DNA of 64,000 nucleotides from the NCBI RefSeq assembly GCF_900312975.1, contig NZ_LT990039.1, forward strand, positions 620,001 to 684,000, given 5' to 3'. The position numbers and the translations under genes are program-made. Every line of letters begins with the position of its first letter. Position 1 is the stretch's first letter. Under the pieces are notes generated by a model that saw only the letters and a program-made list of their open reading frames with translations, did no database searches and was not told where the DNA came from. Positions 63,417 through 64,000 of the stretch are shown piece by piece. This DNA is from Massilistercora timonensis. GTDB taxonomy: Bacteria; Bacillota; Clostridia; Lachnospirales; Lachnospiraceae.

Positions 63417-63496
63417 TGATCTATGTATGCTATTAAGATCGTAACGACAATACCAAGTATCATCAAAACGATGGAGAGCATTTCGAAATCACTCAT
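63404..63496 (-). CDS. Holin-like small hydrophobic toxin (type I)
   Basis: A 30-aa peptide, MSDFEMLSIVLMILGIVVTI followed by LIAYIDHTKK: one membrane helix and a short charged tail, like the 'putative holin-like toxin' peptides of Firmicutes (related to TxpA/BsrG types). Such peptides insert in the membrane and depolarise or damage it. AAAGGAGGG gives a very strong ribosome binding site 7 nt from the ATG. The 108-nt leader contains a CAGAGGG/CCCTCTG hairpin. The gene stops inside the shared terminator stem and is opposed by a plus-strand RNA. Confidence 0.85.
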   Translation of the reverse strand: MSDFEMLSIVLMILGIVVTILIAYIDHTKK

Positions 63497-63610
63497 AAGT
63501 TTGCCCTCCTTTCCAAGATTTCTCTTTACTGAGATTTCTATGTAATCAGAGGGTTCAGTCCCTCTGTCGAAGGACTAACCGCCTACCGTTCTCTGATAGT
63601 GCCTGGCTTC

Positions 63611-63639
63611 ATTTTATCAGAACATATGTTCTGTTTCAA
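63611..63639 (-). promoter_or_regulatory. SOS-type promoter of the toxin gene with LexA box
   Basis: Minus-strand TTGAAA (63634-63639), 17-nt spacer, TAAAAT (63611-63616). The spacer is CAGAACATATGTTCTG (63618-63633), a perfect 16-nt palindrome that contains GAAC-ATAT-GTTC, matching the Gram-positive LexA consensus GAACRNRYGTTC. LexA bound here would block RNA polymerase, so the toxin should be induced by DNA damage. Confidence 0.82.
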
Positions 63640-63674
63640 GTGTTATTTCCAACTCTTTTCCACCTTTTAAACAA

Positions 63675-63706
63675 TAAAAAACCTCCCAGAACAATGTCCT
63701 GGGAGG
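63675..63706 (-). terminator. Terminator upstream of the toxin locus
   Basis: CCTCCCAG (63682-63689) and CTGGGAGG (63699-63706) form an 8-bp stem followed on the minus strand by TTTTTTATTG. It ends a minus-strand transcript coming from the right edge and insulates the toxin promoter from it. Confidence 0.8.
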
Positions 63707-63891
63707 CCATGCAATGCCTTGCAGCGTCTGGATCGTATATTGTTGTATCCGATTAACGCTTGCTTAACGTTTGGGTAACCGAAAATGGCGGAAATACGGG
63801 GATCCAGCCAGGATTTGTTGCAGATGCGTTATAAACCCTTAAAGATTGAATACGATTGAGGACACCTCTCTTCAATCTTCATAAAGTCTTA
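63707..63891. other. Intergenic region without recognised gene
   Basis: No convincing coding frame. One hairpin, AAGATTGAA/TTCAATCTT (63842-63879), is visible with a short loop-out; it has no T-run. Function unknown. Confidence 0.5.
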
Positions 63892-63987
63892 TCATTCCGC
63901 AATCCACCGATTTTCTAATAATTCCAGCTCCAACTGTGCAGAACGATCTTCACTTCGATTTGGCAAAGTTATAATAAAAATTTTTCG
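63892..63987 (-). pseudogene. Possible C-terminal coding remnant at window edge
   Basis: A 31-codon minus-strand frame after an in-frame TGA (63988-63990), reading RKIFIITLPNRSEDRSAQLE and ending ...LLENRWIAE before a stop at 63892. The 'FIITLPN' end resembles C-termini of AlbA/divergent AAA-type DNA-binding proteins, but the match is short. The frame is broken upstream, so it is a decayed or frameshifted gene end, or chance. Confidence 0.25.
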
Positions 63988-64000
63988 TCAGAAGTGTTAT

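Noticed and set aside
63041-64000. CRISPR array or tRNA genes in the AT-rich end region
   Set aside because: The repeats here are a few inverted or duplicated RNA segments, not evenly spaced direct repeats; no cloverleaf was found.

Overview
The window looks like a chromosomal segment of an anaerobic, low-redox Firmicute, most likely a Lachnospiraceae-type gut clostridium. The grounds are pyruvate:ferredoxin oxidoreductase, the anaerobic (early cobalt insertion) B12 pathway, a YtvI-like sporulation-type membrane protein, strong AGGAGG ribosome binding sites, and the tig-clpP-clpX-lon-engB order. Coding DNA is fairly GC-rich; one AT-rich island near 54.4-55.2 kb stands out. No rRNA, tRNA or CRISPR array was seen.

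Layout: (1) 1-2957, + strand: end of tyrA, aroA and a MATE exporter. (2) 2973-6851, - strand: siroheme/tetrapyrrole genes (hemB, fused cobA-hemD, hemC, precorrin-2 dehydrogenase). (3) 7081-11427: an M81 peptidase, then cbiK with an MBL-fold gene, a membrane protein and a bacteriohemerythrin. (4) 11564-27269, - strand: one long cobalamin operon (cbiD-L-F-G-H-JET-A, cobT-U-S, a short CobU paralogue, cobC, cbiB, cobD, cbiP, cbiC) behind a promoter, a cobalamin riboswitch and a terminator. With the siroheme genes and cbiK it covers 5-aminolevulinate to cobalamin, apart from the corrinoid adenosyltransferase, the cobalt transporter and hemA/hemL, which are not in the window. (5) 27335-33958: ybaK, a GNAT, a K+ channel, a heterodimeric ABC exporter and small regulators. 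(6) 34180-45265, - strand: nifJ, then the protein quality-control cluster engB/lon/clpX/clpP/tig. (7) 45379-53944: DJ-1-like and CYTH genes on divergent promoters, lysC, a proposed homoserine kinase, hom, prfB with its programmed frameshift, and secA. (8) 54056-57600: an accessory pocket with an XRE regulator gene split in frame by a 1.5-kb GA-bounded insertion carrying a methyltransferase, plus murI and a guanidinium-type SMR exporter behind a candidate guanidine riboswitch. (9) 57604-63040: a C39-like protein, a HAD phosphatase, a DnaJ-like chaperone and a large GGDEF/EAL protein. (10) 63287-63706: a type I toxin-antitoxin locus whose 30-aa hydrophobic toxin has a perfect LexA-type palindrome between its -35 and -10.

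The most unusual signals are: the SOS-box-controlled small toxin with an RNA partner whose 5' end repeats that of the toxin mRNA; the clean GA-flanked insertion that restores an open reading frame when removed; and a five-copy ~55-bp palindromic repeat, each copy lying at or within 9 nt of the stop codon of a minus-strand gene, one of them supplying the stop codon of cbiC. All calls come from reading the sequence and its translations; no database search was run.
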